64,000 bases of DNA from NCBI GenBank assembly GCA_019695115.1, contig JAIBAP010000015.1:34855-98854 (forward strand). Reading direction: 5' to 3'. Positions 8,161 to 17,683 of the stretch are shown here, one piece after another. Every line of letters starts with the position of its first letter. Within the stretch, counting starts at the first letter, position 1. A program made the position numbers and the translations under genes. Under the pieces are notes generated by a model. It was not told the origin of the DNA. It did not search any database and saw nothing but the letters and a program-made list of their open reading frames with translations. Source of the DNA: Caldilineales bacterium (GTDB taxonomy: Bacteria > Chloroflexota > Anaerolineae > J102).

Positions 8161-10395
8161 ATGCGCAAAGCTCTCAAGTGGATCGGCATCGTCCTGCTCG
8201 TGATCCTCGCCCTCCCCGTCCTTGCCCTGGCCGTCGCCGCCGTTGCGCCCGAACCGGCCGACCCGGCCATCGACATGGCCAACCACGGCGCCGGCTCCAG
8301 CAGCGTCGAGCCATCCTACAGCGGCCTGCAACGCCAGTTCCCGCCCCTCAACGGCGCCGCCGGCACAGCCGAGCAGGTCGAACTGGGCCGCCTGCTCTTC
8401 TTCGACCCCGTCCTTTCACAGAAGAACGACATCGCCTGCGCCAGCTGCCATCAACCCGACCTGGGCTTCAGCGATGGCCGTCCTACCCCGGTCGGGACCA
8501 GCGGCGTCCCCCTTCAGCGCAACGCTCCCTCGTTGTGGAACGTCGGCTTCGTCCAGAACCTGTTCTGGGATGGCCGCGAGACCTCGCTAGAGAAACAGGT
8601 CGAGACCCCGCTTACCCATCCTGACGAAATGGGCGTGACTGACACGGCGGCCCTGGCAGCCGAACTGGCCGCCATCCCCGAATACGCCCAACGCTTCCAG
8701 GCAGCTTTCGGCGGGGAGCAGCCCATCAGCCTGGAAAACATGTCGGCGGCGCTGGCAGCCTTCGAGCGGAGCCTGCTCAGCCAGAACAGCCCCTTCGACC
8801 GCTACGCCGCCGGCGATTTCGACGCCCTGACCCCGCAGCAGCGCCGCGGCCTGGCGCTCTTCCGCTCCGGCGCCACGCGTTGTTTCGAGTGCCACTCGGC
8901 GCCCACCTTCGCCAACGAGGGTTTCAGGGTGATCGGCGTGCCCGATGACGACCCCGGTCGCGCCGCCGTCGCCGCCGACGCCCTGCCCGGCGCCTTCAAG
9001 ACGCCCACCCTCCGCAACATCGCCCTTTCGGCCCCCTACATGCACGATGGCTCGCTGGCCACGCTCGAAGAGGTGCTCGACTTCTACGCCGAGGGCGCCG
9101 GCCGGGCGCACGGCGCCGAGAATGTGGATGCCCTGATCAACGGCTTCGACATGAGCGAGAGCGAGAAGGCCGACCTGCTCGCCTTCCTCTACGCCCTGAC
9201 CGACGAGAGCACCCTGCCGGAGACCCCCGCCGCCGTGCCCTCCGGCCTGCCGGTGGTGCAGCCCCAGGCCAACCCCGCGAGCGACCAGGCCGCCGCCGCC
9301 AACAGCGGCCGCTCGCTGGCGGCCCAGAAAACCACCCGCGGCCCGGCCATCCTCGTCGTCCAGCCCGGCCAGACCATCCAATCCGTGGTCGATCAGGCCC
9401 AGCCCGGCGATACGATCCAGATTCCTTACGGCGTCTACCACGAACGCGTCGCCATCGACGCCAACGACATCACCCTCGAAGGCATCGCCAACGCCGACGG
9501 CGACCTGCCCCTGATCGACTGCCAGAACAAGCTGTCCGAGGCCGTGATCGCGTCGGGGAGCGATTTCACGGTCGGGAATCTGCACGTGCGGGATTGTACG
9601 GACAACGGCGTGCTGGTCGAGGGAGCGACGAACGTGGTTTTTCATGACATCTTCGCCGAAAAGACGGGCGTGTATGGCGTCTATCCGGTGCGCAGCACCA
9701 ACGTCATCATCGAGCGGGTGAAAGTGACGGGCGCCAACGACGCCGGGGTCTACGCCGGCCAGTCGGAGAATGTGATCGTGCGCGATAGCGAGGTCTATGG
9801 CAATGTCCTGGGCATCGAACTGGAGAACACGCTGGGCGGCGAGGTCTACAACAACCACGTCTACGACAACACCGTGGGCATGCTGATCGTCATCCTGCCG
9901 CAGCTGACCTCGAAGATTTCGGCCAACACCAAGATCTACGCCAACTTGGTCGAAGCCAACAACCACGCAAACTTCGCCGAACGCGGGGTTGCCCGCTTTG
10001 CGCCGCCGGGCGTGGGTATGTTGCTCTTGGGCACTGATCAGGCCGAAGTCAACGGCAACACGGTCAGGGATAACAAGACGGCCGGGGTCGCCGTCTATAG
10101 CCTGACCCGCAGCGGCGTCTTCGACGAGAACGAGATCGATATCGGCCCCCTGCCCGAAGACAACTGGGTGCATGGCAACAGCTACACGAACAACGGCTAT
10201 GACCCCGACCCCTCGGTCGACGACCTGGGCGTACCGGGCGCAGATGTGCTGTGGGATGGGTCGGGGAGCGGCAATCGCTTCGACGAACCCGGCGCCTCCG
10301 TCTTCCCGCCGTTGTTGCCGGGCAGTGGCTGGCCCGCCTTCCTGCGCCGCGCCTACGATAACGCCCTCAATCTCGCCATCGAACGGTTGCTGTAG
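8161..10395 (+). CDS. Di-haem cytochrome c peroxidase fused to a right-handed beta-helix domain
   Basis: This membrane-anchored exported protein has 744 residues. An N-terminal helix covers residues 8-30. A CcpA/MauG-type domain follows, with haem motifs CASCH (93-97) and CFECH (241-245) and a probable axial Met in PYMHDGS. After a Pro/Ala linker (about 350-395), residues 396-700 begin VVQPGQTIQSVVDQAQPGD and continue with repeated N-x-V-x-x-N turns typical of NosD/pectate-lyase beta-helix proteins. AAAAGGAG lies before the ATG. Such peroxidases are usually about 330 residues, so the fusion is unusual. The beta-helix may bind a surface polymer. Confidence 0.88.
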   Translation: MRKALKWIGIVLLVILALPVLALAVAAVAPEPADPAIDMANHGAGSSSVEPSYSGLQRQFPPLNGAAGTAEQVELGRLLFFDPVLSQKNDIACASCHQPDLGFSDGRPTPVGTSGVPLQRNAPSLWNVGFVQNLFWDGRETSLEKQVETPLTHPDEMGVTDTAALAAELAAIPEYAQRFQAAFGGEQPISLENMSAALAAFERSLLSQNSPFDRYAAGDFDALTPQQRRGLALFRSGATRCFECHSAPTFANEGFRVIGVPDDDPGRAAVAADALPGAFKTPTLRNIALSAPYMHDGSLATLEEVLDFYAEGAGRAHGAENVDALINGFDMSESEKADLLAFLYALTDESTLPETPAAVPSGLPVVQPQANPASDQAAAANSGRSLAAQKTTRGPAILVVQPGQTIQSVVDQAQPGDTIQIPYGVYHERVAIDANDITLEGIANADGDLPLIDCQNKLSEAVIASGSDFTVGNLHVRDCTDNGVLVEGATNVVFHDIFAEKTGVYGVYPVRSTNVIIERVKVTGANDAGVYAGQSENVIVRDSEVYGNVLGIELENTLGGEVYNNHVYDNTVGMLIVILPQLTSKISANTKIYANLVEANNHANFAERGVARFAPPGVGMLLLGTDQAEVNGNTVRDNKTAGVAVYSLTRSGVFDENEIDIGPLPEDNWVHGNSYTNNGYDPDPSVDDLGVPGADVLWDGSGSGNRFDEPGASVFPPLLPGSGWPAFLRRAYDNALNLAIERLL

Positions 10396-10429
10396 CAGGG
10401 GTAAGGTTTACGTCACGGCGATCTTCTTG

Positions 10430-10438
10430 TGCTAGAAT
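10430..10438 (+). promoter_or_regulatory. Extended -10 promoter element for tig
   Basis: TGCTAGAAT matches the extended -10 consensus TGnTATAAT with one change. It precedes the trigger factor start at 10490 by about 50 bp. No convincing -35 is visible at 17 bp. Confidence 0.5.
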
Positions 10439-10489
10439 GATTTGTTTCTCAGCCTTCACCTCCCCGCCAACATCTTTCACCCCTCTGCA

Positions 10490-11947
10490 ATGACCGACCT
10501 CATCATCACCCAACAGGCGCTGGACAACCGCCAGATGAGCCTGACCGTTACTGTTCCTAATGACCGCACCGAACTGGCGCTGCGCGATGCCGCCAGGCGC
10601 CTGGGCAAGAACTATCGTTTTCCCGGCTTTCGCCCTGGCAAAGCCCCCTATCATGTCATCGCCCAACGCGTGGGCCGCGCCGCCCTGATCGAAGAAGCGA
10701 TGAGCGAAATCGGCAGCGACCTCTTCGAAGAGGCGCTGGCGACGACCGGGTTGGAACCGTATGCACCCGGCCACCTGACCGACCTCACACTCGACCCCCT
10801 GACCCTCACCTTCGCGGTGCCCCTGGCGCCCATCGCCGACCCCGGCGACTACCGCAGCCTGCGCCTCGACATCCCGCCGCTGGACGAAGCCGAAGTCGAA
10901 GAACACATTCAGGCCGATTTGAGCCAAATGGGTCGGGGCCAGACACTCTGGGCGCCCGTCGACCGCCCCATCCAATACGGCGATTTGGCCACCATCAACC
11001 TGAAACTGACCGTCGAGGACGAAGTTGTGCTGGAGCAAGAGGACTGGGATTTTTCGCCCAGCGAGACCGACTACACCCTCCTGCCCGCCTTCGACGCCGC
11101 CTTCATCGGCATGAGCAGCGGCGAGAGCAAATCCTTCAGCGCCAGCTTCCCGGCTGAAAGCGACAGCGCCTGGGCGGGCAAAGAAGGACAGTTCGAGATC
11201 ACGGTCACAGCCATCAAGAGCAAGGGCGAGCCGGCCTACGACGATGCCTTCGCCATCGCCCACGGTTTCGAGAACGCCGCAGTCATGTTCCAGAAACTGC
11301 GCGACCACGCCACCGCCCATGTCCAGGCGGAGGCCGATGATGCATACCGCCGCCGCGCGATCGAAACACTACTCGAAGAGGCCGAACTCCACTATCCCCC
11401 TGCGGCCATCGATAACATGGTCAACCTGTTGGTGGCCGAGCAAGAATCTGTCTTCCGCGGCTATGGCTTCGAATCCACCGCCGAAGTCCTACGCTTGCAG
11501 AAGCGCAGCGAAGAGGACTATCTCGAGGAACTGCGCCCGCAGGCCGAACGACGGCTGCGCCACGAACTGCTGCTGAATGCCATTGCCGAACGCGAGCAAT
11601 TCCCCGTCAGCGACTACGAACTCGACAACTTGTTGGTCGAGAACCTCGAGCGCGATGCAGACGAACTGGCAAAGATGCGCCATGAGGTGGCCACGAACCT
11701 CAACTACCGCCTCTGGCTGACCGGGCGCATCCAACGCCACAAGGCCGTCGATCTGGTCGTCGCCATCGCCCGCGGCGAGGACGTCCCGGCGCCCGGCCAA
11801 CACCTGGCCGAAGAGGCTCCGCCTGTCGAAGAGGAAGAGCCGGAAGTCATGGCTGATGACGAGTCCGAGCCGGAGGCCGAAATCGAAGCTGCGTCACAGC
11901 CTGCCGGCGAGACTGACGCTACAGTAGACCCGTCACCCGAAGCCTGA
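10490..11947 (+). CDS. tig: Trigger factor, ribosome-associated chaperone and prolyl isomerase
   Basis: It binds the ribosome exit tunnel and assists folding of nascent proteins. The 485-residue protein has the ribosome-docking signature [10 protein letters not shown] near residue 45, an FKBP-type isomerase domain (about 155-240) and a helical C-terminal arm. An acidic tail of about 50 residues ([19 protein letters not shown]) is longer than usual. The ATG at 10490 is preferred to a TTG at 10442 because MTDLIITQQ is the normal N-terminus. It precedes clpP and clpX, the usual tig-clpP-clpX order. Confidence 0.95.
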   Translation: MTDLIITQQALDNRQMSLTVTVPNDRTELALRDAARRLGKNYRFPGFRPGKAPYHVIAQRVGRAALIEEAMSEIGSDLFEEALATTGLEPYAPGHLTDLTLDPLTLTFAVPLAPIADPGDYRSLRLDIPPLDEAEVEEHIQADLSQMGRGQTLWAPVDRPIQYGDLATINLKLTVEDEVVLEQEDWDFSPSETDYTLLPAFDAAFIGMSSGESKSFSASFPAESDSAWAGKEGQFEITVTAIKSKGEPAYDDAFAIAHGFENAAVMFQKLRDHATAHVQAEADDAYRRRAIETLLEEAELHYPPAAIDNMVNLLVAEQESVFRGYGFESTAEVLRLQKRSEEDYLEELRPQAERRLRHELLLNAIAEREQFPVSDYELDNLLVENLERDADELAKMRHEVATNLNYRLWLTGRIQRHKAVDLVVAIARGEDVPAPGQHLAEEAPPVEEEEPEVMADDESEPEAEIEAASQPAGETDATVDPSPEA

Positions 11948-11990
11948 CCACCCTCCACGACCCACAAAGCCCATCCCACCCAACCCCACC

Positions 11991-12623
11991 ATGACCCCAT
12001 TCCCCACCCCTTCCTCCCTCATCCCCATGGTCATCGAACAGACCGGCCGGGGTGAGCGCGCCATGGACATCTACTCGCTCCTGCTCAAGGAGCGCATCGT
12101 CTTTCTGGGCACCCCCATCAACGACCAGATCGCCAACCTCATCGTCGCCCAACTGTTGTTCTTGCAGCAAGACGACCCCGAGCGCGACATCCAACTCTAC
12201 ATCAACTCGCCAGGCGGCAGCGTCTACGCCGGGTTGGCCATCTACGACACCATGCAGATGATCAGCGCCCCCGTGGCCACCTGGGCGGTGGGCGTTACGG
12301 CCAGCATGGCCACCGTCCTGCTGGCGGCCGGAGCCAAAGGCAAACGCTACGCCCTGCCCCATGCCACCGTCCACATGCACCCCGCCGGCGGCGGCGCCCA
12401 GGGCTACACCCCCGACGTCCGCATCCAGTTCAAAGAACTCGAGCGCGTCCAGAATAGCATCTTCCACATCCTGGCCGAGCACACCGGCCAACCAATCGAA
12501 CAGATCGAGCACGACTTCGAGCGCGACCGCTGGATGTACGCTCAGGAGGCCGTGGAATACGGCTTTGTCGACAAAGTCTTTGGCACCCCCGACCCCACCC
12601 TCGTCTCTTCCGAGCCTTCCTGA
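11991..12623 (+). CDS. clpP: ATP-dependent Clp protease proteolytic subunit
   Basis: This serine protease forms the ClpXP chamber. It has 210 residues. N-terminal [20 protein letters not shown] is typical. The triad is Ser105 (TASMATVL), His130 (VHMHPAGG) and Asp179 (ERDRWMY). The segment after the catalytic His reads His-Pro-Ala, where ClpP proteins normally have His-Gln-Pro. The oxyanion and handle regions look normal, so activity is likely. It sits between tig and clpX, 7 bp before clpX. Confidence 0.95.
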   Translation: MTPFPTPSSLIPMVIEQTGRGERAMDIYSLLLKERIVFLGTPINDQIANLIVAQLLFLQQDDPERDIQLYINSPGGSVYAGLAIYDTMQMISAPVATWAVGVTASMATVLLAAGAKGKRYALPHATVHMHPAGGGAQGYTPDVRIQFKELERVQNSIFHILAEHTGQPIEQIEHDFERDRWMYAQEAVEYGFVDKVFGTPDPTLVSSEPS

Positions 12624-12630
12624 ACCGCCC

Positions 12631-13920
12631 ATGACCCCCCAGTACTGCTCCTTCTGCCACCGCGGACAAGACGAAGTCGACCGCCTCATCGCCGGCCCCG
12701 ACGGCGCCAACATCTGCGACCTTTGCGTGACCCTCTCCTACGAGATCCTGCGCGAGGAAGGCGCGGAGCAGCCGGCCAAAGAGACAACGCCCCGCCCGCC
12801 CGTCTTCGACCGCCTCCCCTCCCCGCGCGCGATCGTCGCCCGGCTGGATGACTACGTCATCGGCCAGGAGCGGGCCAAGAAAGTGCTGTCGGTGGCGGTC
12901 TACAACCACTACAAACGCATCAACTCGGCCCAGAGCACCGACGTCGAACTGCAGAAGAGCAACATCCTCCTCCTCGGCCCCACCGGCTGCGGCAAAACCC
13001 TCCTGGCCCAGACCCTGGCCAAAGTCCTCCAGGTCCCCTTCACCATCGCCGACGCCACCAGCCTCACCGAAGCCGGCTATGTGGGCGAGGACGTCGAGAC
13101 CATCCTCACCCGGCTGCTGCAAGTGGCCGACTGGGATGCCAAAAAGGCCGAGATGGGCATCATCTACATCGATGAGATCGACAAGATCGCCCGCAAGGCC
13201 GGCGACAACCCCTCCATCACCCGCGATGTTTCGGGCGAGGGCGTTCAGCAGGCCCTGCTCAAGCTGATCGAGGGCACGGTGGCCAACGTCCCGCCCAACC
13301 TGGGCCGCAAGCATCCCCAGCAAGAATTCGTGCCGTTGGACACCTCCAACATCCTCTTCATCTGCGGCGGCGCTTTCGGCGGCATCGAGGAAGACGTGGC
13401 CCGACGGATCGGCGCCAAGGGCCGGCTGGGCTTTGCCGGCGGGGGGGTGGCGCCGGCCACCCTGGAAAAGCGCCGCTCCGAACTGCTCGCCCAGGTCACA
13501 TCCGACGACCTGCTCCAGTTCGGCCTCATCCCGGAATTCATTGGCCGGCTGCCGGTGGCCGTCAGCGTCGAACCGCTCGACAAGGCGGCCCTCATCCGCA
13601 TCCTCACCGAACCGAAAAACGCCATCATCCGCCAGTTCCAGCGCCTGCTCGACCTGGATGGCGTCGATATTCAGTTCACGCCCGACGCCCTCGAAGCCGT
13701 AGCCGTCGAGGCCATGCGCCACAACACCGGCGCCCGCGGCCTGCGCACCATCGTCGAACGCGTGCTGCTGGATGTGATGTACGAGACGCCGGGCCGCACC
13801 GACGTGGCCAAATGTGTGGTCAACGCCGACAACATCCGCAGCGGCACCCGACCTTTGCTCCTGAGCGCCCAGGGCCGGCCCGTGAGCTGGAAGGGCGACC
13901 AGATCGCCGAGGCAGCTTGA
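12631..13920 (+). CDS. clpX: ClpX, AAA+ unfoldase of the ClpXP protease
   Basis: It recognises and unfolds substrates and threads them into ClpP. The 429-residue protein has an N-terminal zinc-binding domain (Cys6, Cys9, Cys29, Cys32), Walker A GPTGCGKT, Walker [10 protein letters not shown], pore loop GYVGED and an LGF version of the ClpP-docking loop (KGRLGF). The start at 12631 places the zinc domain at the N-terminus and lies 7 bp after clpP. The frame is open upstream inside clpP, but that part is not protein-like. Confidence 0.96.
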   Translation: MTPQYCSFCHRGQDEVDRLIAGPDGANICDLCVTLSYEILREEGAEQPAKETTPRPPVFDRLPSPRAIVARLDDYVIGQERAKKVLSVAVYNHYKRINSAQSTDVELQKSNILLLGPTGCGKTLLAQTLAKVLQVPFTIADATSLTEAGYVGEDVETILTRLLQVADWDAKKAEMGIIYIDEIDKIARKAGDNPSITRDVSGEGVQQALLKLIEGTVANVPPNLGRKHPQQEFVPLDTSNILFICGGAFGGIEEDVARRIGAKGRLGFAGGGVAPATLEKRRSELLAQVTSDDLLQFGLIPEFIGRLPVAVSVEPLDKAALIRILTEPKNAIIRQFQRLLDLDGVDIQFTPDALEAVAVEAMRHNTGARGLRTIVERVLLDVMYETPGRTDVAKCVVNADNIRSGTRPLLLSAQGRPVSWKGDQIAEAA

Positions 13921-13924
13921 CCCC

Positions 13925-14278
13925 ATGGCGCCCCCTCTCGCTCCACTCACACCGCGGACGAATGTCTGGCTGGAAAGCGGCGGCGAGGTGGCGTTGAGCC
14001 GCTGGCGAGTCGAACTGCTCCAGGCCATCGACCGGTTGGGGTCGATCAGCGCCGCTGCCGAGAGCATGAACATCCAATACCGCCTGGCCTGGCAGCGAGT
14101 GCATGAGATGGAAGAACGGCTGGGCGTCGCCCTCGTCCACACCACCACCGGCGGCGCGGGCGGCGGCGGCGCCATCCTCACCCCTGCCGCCCGCGACCTG
14201 ATCGAACGCTTCCTGACCCTGGCCGACGCCGTCGATGGCTTTGCAGCGCAGCAGGCGCAACGACATTTTCCGTCGTGA
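13925..14278 (+). CDS. ModE-like molybdate/tungstate-responsive regulator (DNA-binding domain only)
   Basis: This 117-residue protein contains the LysR-type winged helix found at the N-terminus of ModE: LLQAIDRLGSISAAAESMNIQYRLAWQRVHEMEERLG (in two segments, residues 30-66), then LTPAARDLIERF. The C-terminal molybdate-binding (Mop) domains of full ModE are absent. It lies 4 bp after clpX and immediately before tupA. It is the best candidate for control of tungstate uptake through the palindromes at 14349 and 21964. Function is inferred from family and neighbours. Confidence 0.82.
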   Translation: MAPPLAPLTPRTNVWLESGGEVALSRWRVELLQAIDRLGSISAAAESMNIQYRLAWQRVHEMEERLGVALVHTTTGGAGGGGAILTPAARDLIERFLTLADAVDGFAAQQAQRHFPS

Positions 14279-14348
14279 CCACCTGCCCACCGCCGAGCGT
14301 CTGAAAGCTGACACCGCTTGATTCTGCGCCAAAACCCCATCATCCCCG

Positions 14349-14379
14349 AAAGCGATATGTCTACTGGACATATCGCTTT
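14349..14379. promoter_or_regulatory. 13-bp-stem palindrome with T-run upstream of tupA
   Basis: AAAGCGATATGTC, loop TACTG, then GACATATCGCTTT, followed by TCTTTTG. It is nearly the same as the element at 21964 upstream of the tungsten oxidoreductase (shared TATGTC-N5-GACATA core plus T-run). It could be an operator for the ModE-like protein, the terminator of that gene, or an attenuator in the tupA leader. Confidence 0.6.
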
Positions 14380-14442
14380 TCTTTTGTTACCATCGGGTCA
14401 TAGTCGATCCTTCCCCATTTCAGACCCACTCAGGAGCATCCG

Positions 14443-15495
14443 ATGAACCATCGTCAGCACCGCGCCCACCCGCCTATTTTTTCGCCCATCGTTATGTCGT
14501 TTCGGCATATCGTTCTTTTCCTGCTGGCCCTGACCCTACTGGCAGCGTGCGCCGCGCCCGCGGCGACGCCTGCACCCCTGCCGCCAACCGCCACCACCGC
14601 ACCTGCTGAGCCAACCGCCACCACCGCACCTGCTGAGCCAACCGCCACCACCGCACCTGCTGAGCCAACCGCCACCACTGCACCCGCTGAACCAACCGCC
14701 ACCACCGCACCCGCCGAGCCAACCGCCACCCCCATCGTCCGCAAAGCCGGCACGATCATCCTGGCCACCACCACCAGCACCCAGGATAGCGGTCTGCTCG
14801 ACGCCATCCTGCCCGACTTCACCGCCGCCACCGGCATCGGCGTCGATGTCATCGCCGTGGGCACCGGCCAGGCCATGGAAATCGGCGCCCGCGGCGACGC
14901 CGACGTCTTGCTCGTCCACGCGCGAGCCAGAGAAGATGAATTCGTCACCAACGGCGACGCCCCTGCCCGCTACGATGTCATGTACAACGATTTCGTCATC
15001 GTTGGCCCCCCCTCCGACCCGGCCGGCATCAAGGGGCTTGCTTCAGCGGCCGATGCTTTCGCCGCCATCGCCGCCAAACAGGCGCCCTTCATCTCGCGGG
15101 GCGACGATTCGGGCACACACACCAAAGAGAAGGCCGTCTGGAAGGCAGCCAAGATCGAACCCGCGGGAGACTGGTATCAGAGTGCGGGCCAGGGCATGGG
15201 GGCCGTCCTGACCATGGCCAACGAGCAACAGGCCTACACCCTCAGCGACCGCGCCACCTATCTGGCCCGCAAAGCCAAAGGCATGGACCTGGTTATCATG
15301 GTCGAGGGTGACAAGGTTCTGTTCAATCCCTACGGCGTCCTCCCCGTCAGCAAAGAGAAACACCCGGCCGTCGATTTCGACGGCGCCATGGCCTTCGTCA
15401 AATGGATCACCAGCCCGGCGACGCAGAAGCTGATCGGCGATTTTGGCGTCAAGGAGTTCGGCCAGTCGCTCTTCATCCCGGACGCAGCCAACTAA
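14443..15495 (+). CDS. tupA: Tungstate ABC transporter substrate-binding lipoprotein
   Basis: It captures tungstate outside the membrane for TupBC. It has 350 residues. The signal peptide ends in lipobox LLAAC. A linker follows, built of five 9-residue repeats TATTAPAEP (about residues 49-93). The mature domain has the TupA motifs TTTSTQDSGLLDAILP, VGTGQAMEIGARGDADVLLVH and VMYNDFVIVGP. GGAG 8 nt before the ATG supports the start. An alternative ATG at 14494 lacks one. moeA separates it from tupB. Molybdate binding cannot be excluded, but motifs favour tungstate. Confidence 0.92.
   Translation: MNHRQHRAHPPIFSPIVMSFRHIVLFLLALTLLAACAAPAATPAPLPPTATTAPAEPTATTAPAEPTATTAPAEPTATTAPAEPTATTAPAEPTATPIVRKAGTIILATTTSTQDSGLLDAILPDFTAATGIGVDVIAVGTGQAMEIGARGDADVLLVHARAREDEFVTNGDAPARYDVMYNDFVIVGPPSDPAGIKGLASAADAFAAIAAKQAPFISRGDDSGTHTKEKAVWKAAKIEPAGDWYQSAGQGMGAVLTMANEQQAYTLSDRATYLARKAKGMDLVIMVEGDKVLFNPYGVLPVSKEKHPAVDFDGAMAFVKWITSPATQKLIGDFGVKEFGQSLFIPDAAN
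14587..14721 (+). repeat. 27-bp in-frame minisatellite, five copies, in tupA
   Basis: Five 27-bp units encode TATTAPAEP. The first three are identical and the last two carry silent or near-silent changes. The tract forms the linker between the lipid anchor and the binding domain and may vary in copy number. Confidence 0.9.
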
Positions 15496-15543
15496 GCCCC
15501 GGCCAACCGCCACACGCCCAACCTCACGCCGGCCCCCCGCAGA

Positions 15544-15669
15544 TCACGCCTCACTCCTCACGTTTCACGCCTCACTCCTCACTCCTCACTCCTCACGTTT
15601 CACGCCTCACGCCTCACGTTTCACACCTCACGCCTCACGCCTCACGCCTCACGTTTCACACCCCACGCC
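15544..15669. repeat. Heptamer array TCACNNN (18 units)
   Basis: Seventeen units of TCAC plus GCC, TCC, GTT or ACC in perfect 7-nt register, then one CCACGCC. It lies in the tupA-moeA spacer. It is the reverse-complement family of the array at 18463, so the two face each other across moeA-tupB-tupC. No gene lies in 15496-15750. Confidence 0.92.
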
Positions 15670-15676
15670 CCCCAAT

Positions 15677-15704
15677 ATGACAAATCGGCCCGGCGAAGTA
15701 GAAT
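15677..15704 (+). promoter_or_regulatory. Promoter for moeA-tupBC
   Basis: ATGACA, a 16-bp spacer, then TAGAAT. It begins just after the heptamer array and precedes the moeA GTG by about 47 bp. This suggests moeA-tupB-tupC is transcribed separately from tupA. Confidence 0.55.
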
Positions 15705-15750
15705 ACACCCCCTTCCTTCACCCCATCACTCACCCCATTTCTGCTTCGCC

Positions 15751-16971
15751 GTGCCCGTCAGCTCACCCTACCCCCTCGTCAGCATCGACCACGCCCTCGC
15801 CGCCATCCTGCGCCACAGCCCTGCCCTGGGCAACGAGCGCGTGCCCTTGATCGACGCCCTTGGCCGCGTCCTGGCCGTGGACCTGACCGCTCCCGCCCCT
15901 GTCCCGCCCTTTCCGGCCGCGGCCAAAGATGGCTTTGCCGTCATCGCCGCCGATGCCGCCCGCCTGCGCAGGCTGGCGGGCGAACAGATGGCGGGGCGCG
16001 CCGGCCATCTTCGGGTCGAGCCGGGGACGGTCGTCCGCATCACCACCGGGGCCGTCATCCCAGCCGGGGCCGATGCCGTGGTCATGGTCGAGCACACGAG
16101 CGAGACCAATGGGTGGGTGGAGATCGAGACCACGGTATCCCCCGGCGCCGACATCCGCCCGCCCGGCCAGGACATCGCCGCCGGCGAGAGAGTGCTGAAC
16201 CAGGGCGCGGTGCTCGGCCCGGCCGAGATCGGGCTGCTGGCGTCGGTCGGCCTGGCGGATGCCCCTGTGTTCCGGCGGCCGCGCGTCGGCGTCCTCTCCA
16301 CCGGCGATGAACTGGTCGAGCCGGGCGCGGCGCTCGCCTCCGGCCAGATCTACGATTCCAACCGCTTCAGCCTGGCCGCAGCGGTGGCCCAGGCAGGCGG
16401 TGTGGCGCGCACCTACGGCATCGTCGCCGATACGCCCGCCGCCTTGGCCGCATTCTTCGAGTCGGCCCTGGCCGAAAACGATGTGTTAGTCACCAGCGGC
16501 GGCGTCAGCATGGGCAAGCTCGACCTGCTCAAGCCCTTGCTGGAAGAACGTGGAACCGTCCATTTTGGCCGTGTGATCATGAAACCCGGCAAACCCGTCA
16601 CCTTCGCCACCATCGCCGGCAAACCGGTCTTCTCCTTGCCCGGCTTCCCTGTCTCGGCCCTGGTCTCGTTCGAGCTTTTCGTGCGCCCGGCCCTGCGGCA
16701 GATGCAGGGCGACGCCGCCTGGCAGCGGCCGCGCCTGCAGGTAGCGTTGGCGCACGACCTCCAGCACGACGCCCACCGCACCGAATACCAGCGCGCCCGC
16801 GTCTTCGTGGAGGATGGCCGCTTTCTGGCTCGCACCACCGGCCACCAGGGATCCGGGCGGCTGCTGTCGATGGCCGGCGCCAATGCCTTGCTCGAACTGA
16901 CGCCTGGCGATGACTTCCTCCCCGCCGGCGCCATGACGACCGCCCTGCTCCTGCACCCGATCGGCGCATGA
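15751..16971 (+). CDS. moeA: Molybdopterin molybdenumtransferase (metal insertion)
   Basis: It inserts molybdate, or here perhaps tungstate, into adenylylated molybdopterin. It has 406 residues. MoeA motifs include PPFPAAAKDGFAV, RITTGAVIPAGADAVVMVEH, GVLSTGDELVEPG, VTSGGVSMGKLDLLKP and KPVFSLPGFPVSAL. The start is a GTG, the only early start preceding the conserved domain. It lies between tupA and tupB and overlaps tupB by 4 bp, coupling metal insertion to metal uptake. Confidence 0.95.
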   Translation: MPVSSPYPLVSIDHALAAILRHSPALGNERVPLIDALGRVLAVDLTAPAPVPPFPAAAKDGFAVIAADAARLRRLAGEQMAGRAGHLRVEPGTVVRITTGAVIPAGADAVVMVEHTSETNGWVEIETTVSPGADIRPPGQDIAAGERVLNQGAVLGPAEIGLLASVGLADAPVFRRPRVGVLSTGDELVEPGAALASGQIYDSNRFSLAAAVAQAGGVARTYGIVADTPAALAAFFESALAENDVLVTSGGVSMGKLDLLKPLLEERGTVHFGRVIMKPGKPVTFATIAGKPVFSLPGFPVSALVSFELFVRPALRQMQGDAAWQRPRLQVALAHDLQHDAHRTEYQRARVFVEDGRFLARTTGHQGSGRLLSMAGANALLELTPGDDFLPAGAMTTALLLHPIGA

Positions 16972-17669
16972 ACACCTTCTTCGAGGGCTTCCTCCAGGCC
17001 CTTCGCCTCCTGATCGGTCTCGACCCGGACGTGTTCGAGATCATCAGCCTCTCGCTGCGCGTCAGCGGCGTCGCCCTGGCCATCAGCGTGGCCCTCGGCC
17101 TGCCGTTGGGGGCCTGGTTGGGGTTGCGACGCTTTCGGGGCCGCCGTCTGGCCGTGGCCCTGCTCTACACCGGCATGGGCTTGCCGCCGGTTGTCGTCGG
17201 CCTGACCGTCTACTTGCTACTCTCGCGGCAGGGGCCGCTGGGCGGGCTGGGATGGCTATTCACCTCGCGAGCGATGATCGTCGCCCAGGTGGTGCTGGCC
17301 CTGCCGCTGGTGGCCGGGTTCACGATGACCGCCCTGGCCGCCATCCCGCCCGAAATGACCCTGCAAATCCGCTCGTTGGGCGCCACCCCGCTGCAAACCC
17401 ATCTCACCCTGCTGTTCGAGGCCCGCGCCGGGGTGCTGGCCGCCATCGTCGCCGGTTTCGGGGCCATCATCTCCGAGGTCGGCTCGGTGATGATCGTCGG
17501 CGGCAACATCGCCCACAAAACCCGCGTCCTCACCACCGCCATCGTGCTCGAGACCGGCAAAGGCAACTTCGACCTGGCCATCGCTCTCGGCATCATCCTG
17601 CTGGCCCTGGCCTTTGGCGCCAACTGGCTTATCCTCCTGTTGCAGGGCCGCCTGGGGCCGCGCCCTTGA
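16968..17669 (+). CDS. tupB: Tungstate ABC transporter permease
   Basis: This inner-membrane permease of 233 residues has about five or six helices. Residues 83-200 contain the binding-protein-dependent signature region ALAAIPPEMTLQIRSLGATP and EARAGVLAAIVAGFGAIISE. The family match is to TupB (WtpB-like) permeases. Its ATG overlaps the moeA stop (ATGA), so the two are translationally coupled. It works with TupA and TupC. Confidence 0.92.
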   Translation: MNTFFEGFLQALRLLIGLDPDVFEIISLSLRVSGVALAISVALGLPLGAWLGLRRFRGRRLAVALLYTGMGLPPVVVGLTVYLLLSRQGPLGGLGWLFTSRAMIVAQVVLALPLVAGFTMTALAAIPPEMTLQIRSLGATPLQTHLTLLFEARAGVLAAIVAGFGAIISEVGSVMIVGGNIAHKTRVLTTAIVLETGKGNFDLAIALGIILLALAFGANWLILLLQGRLGPRP

Positions 17670-17683
17670 CTGGCGCCCCCGTC

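Noticed and set aside
12430..14343. A 637-residue minus-strand frame opposite clpX
   Set aside because: It is a shadow of clpX and the ModE-like gene with no domain of its own.
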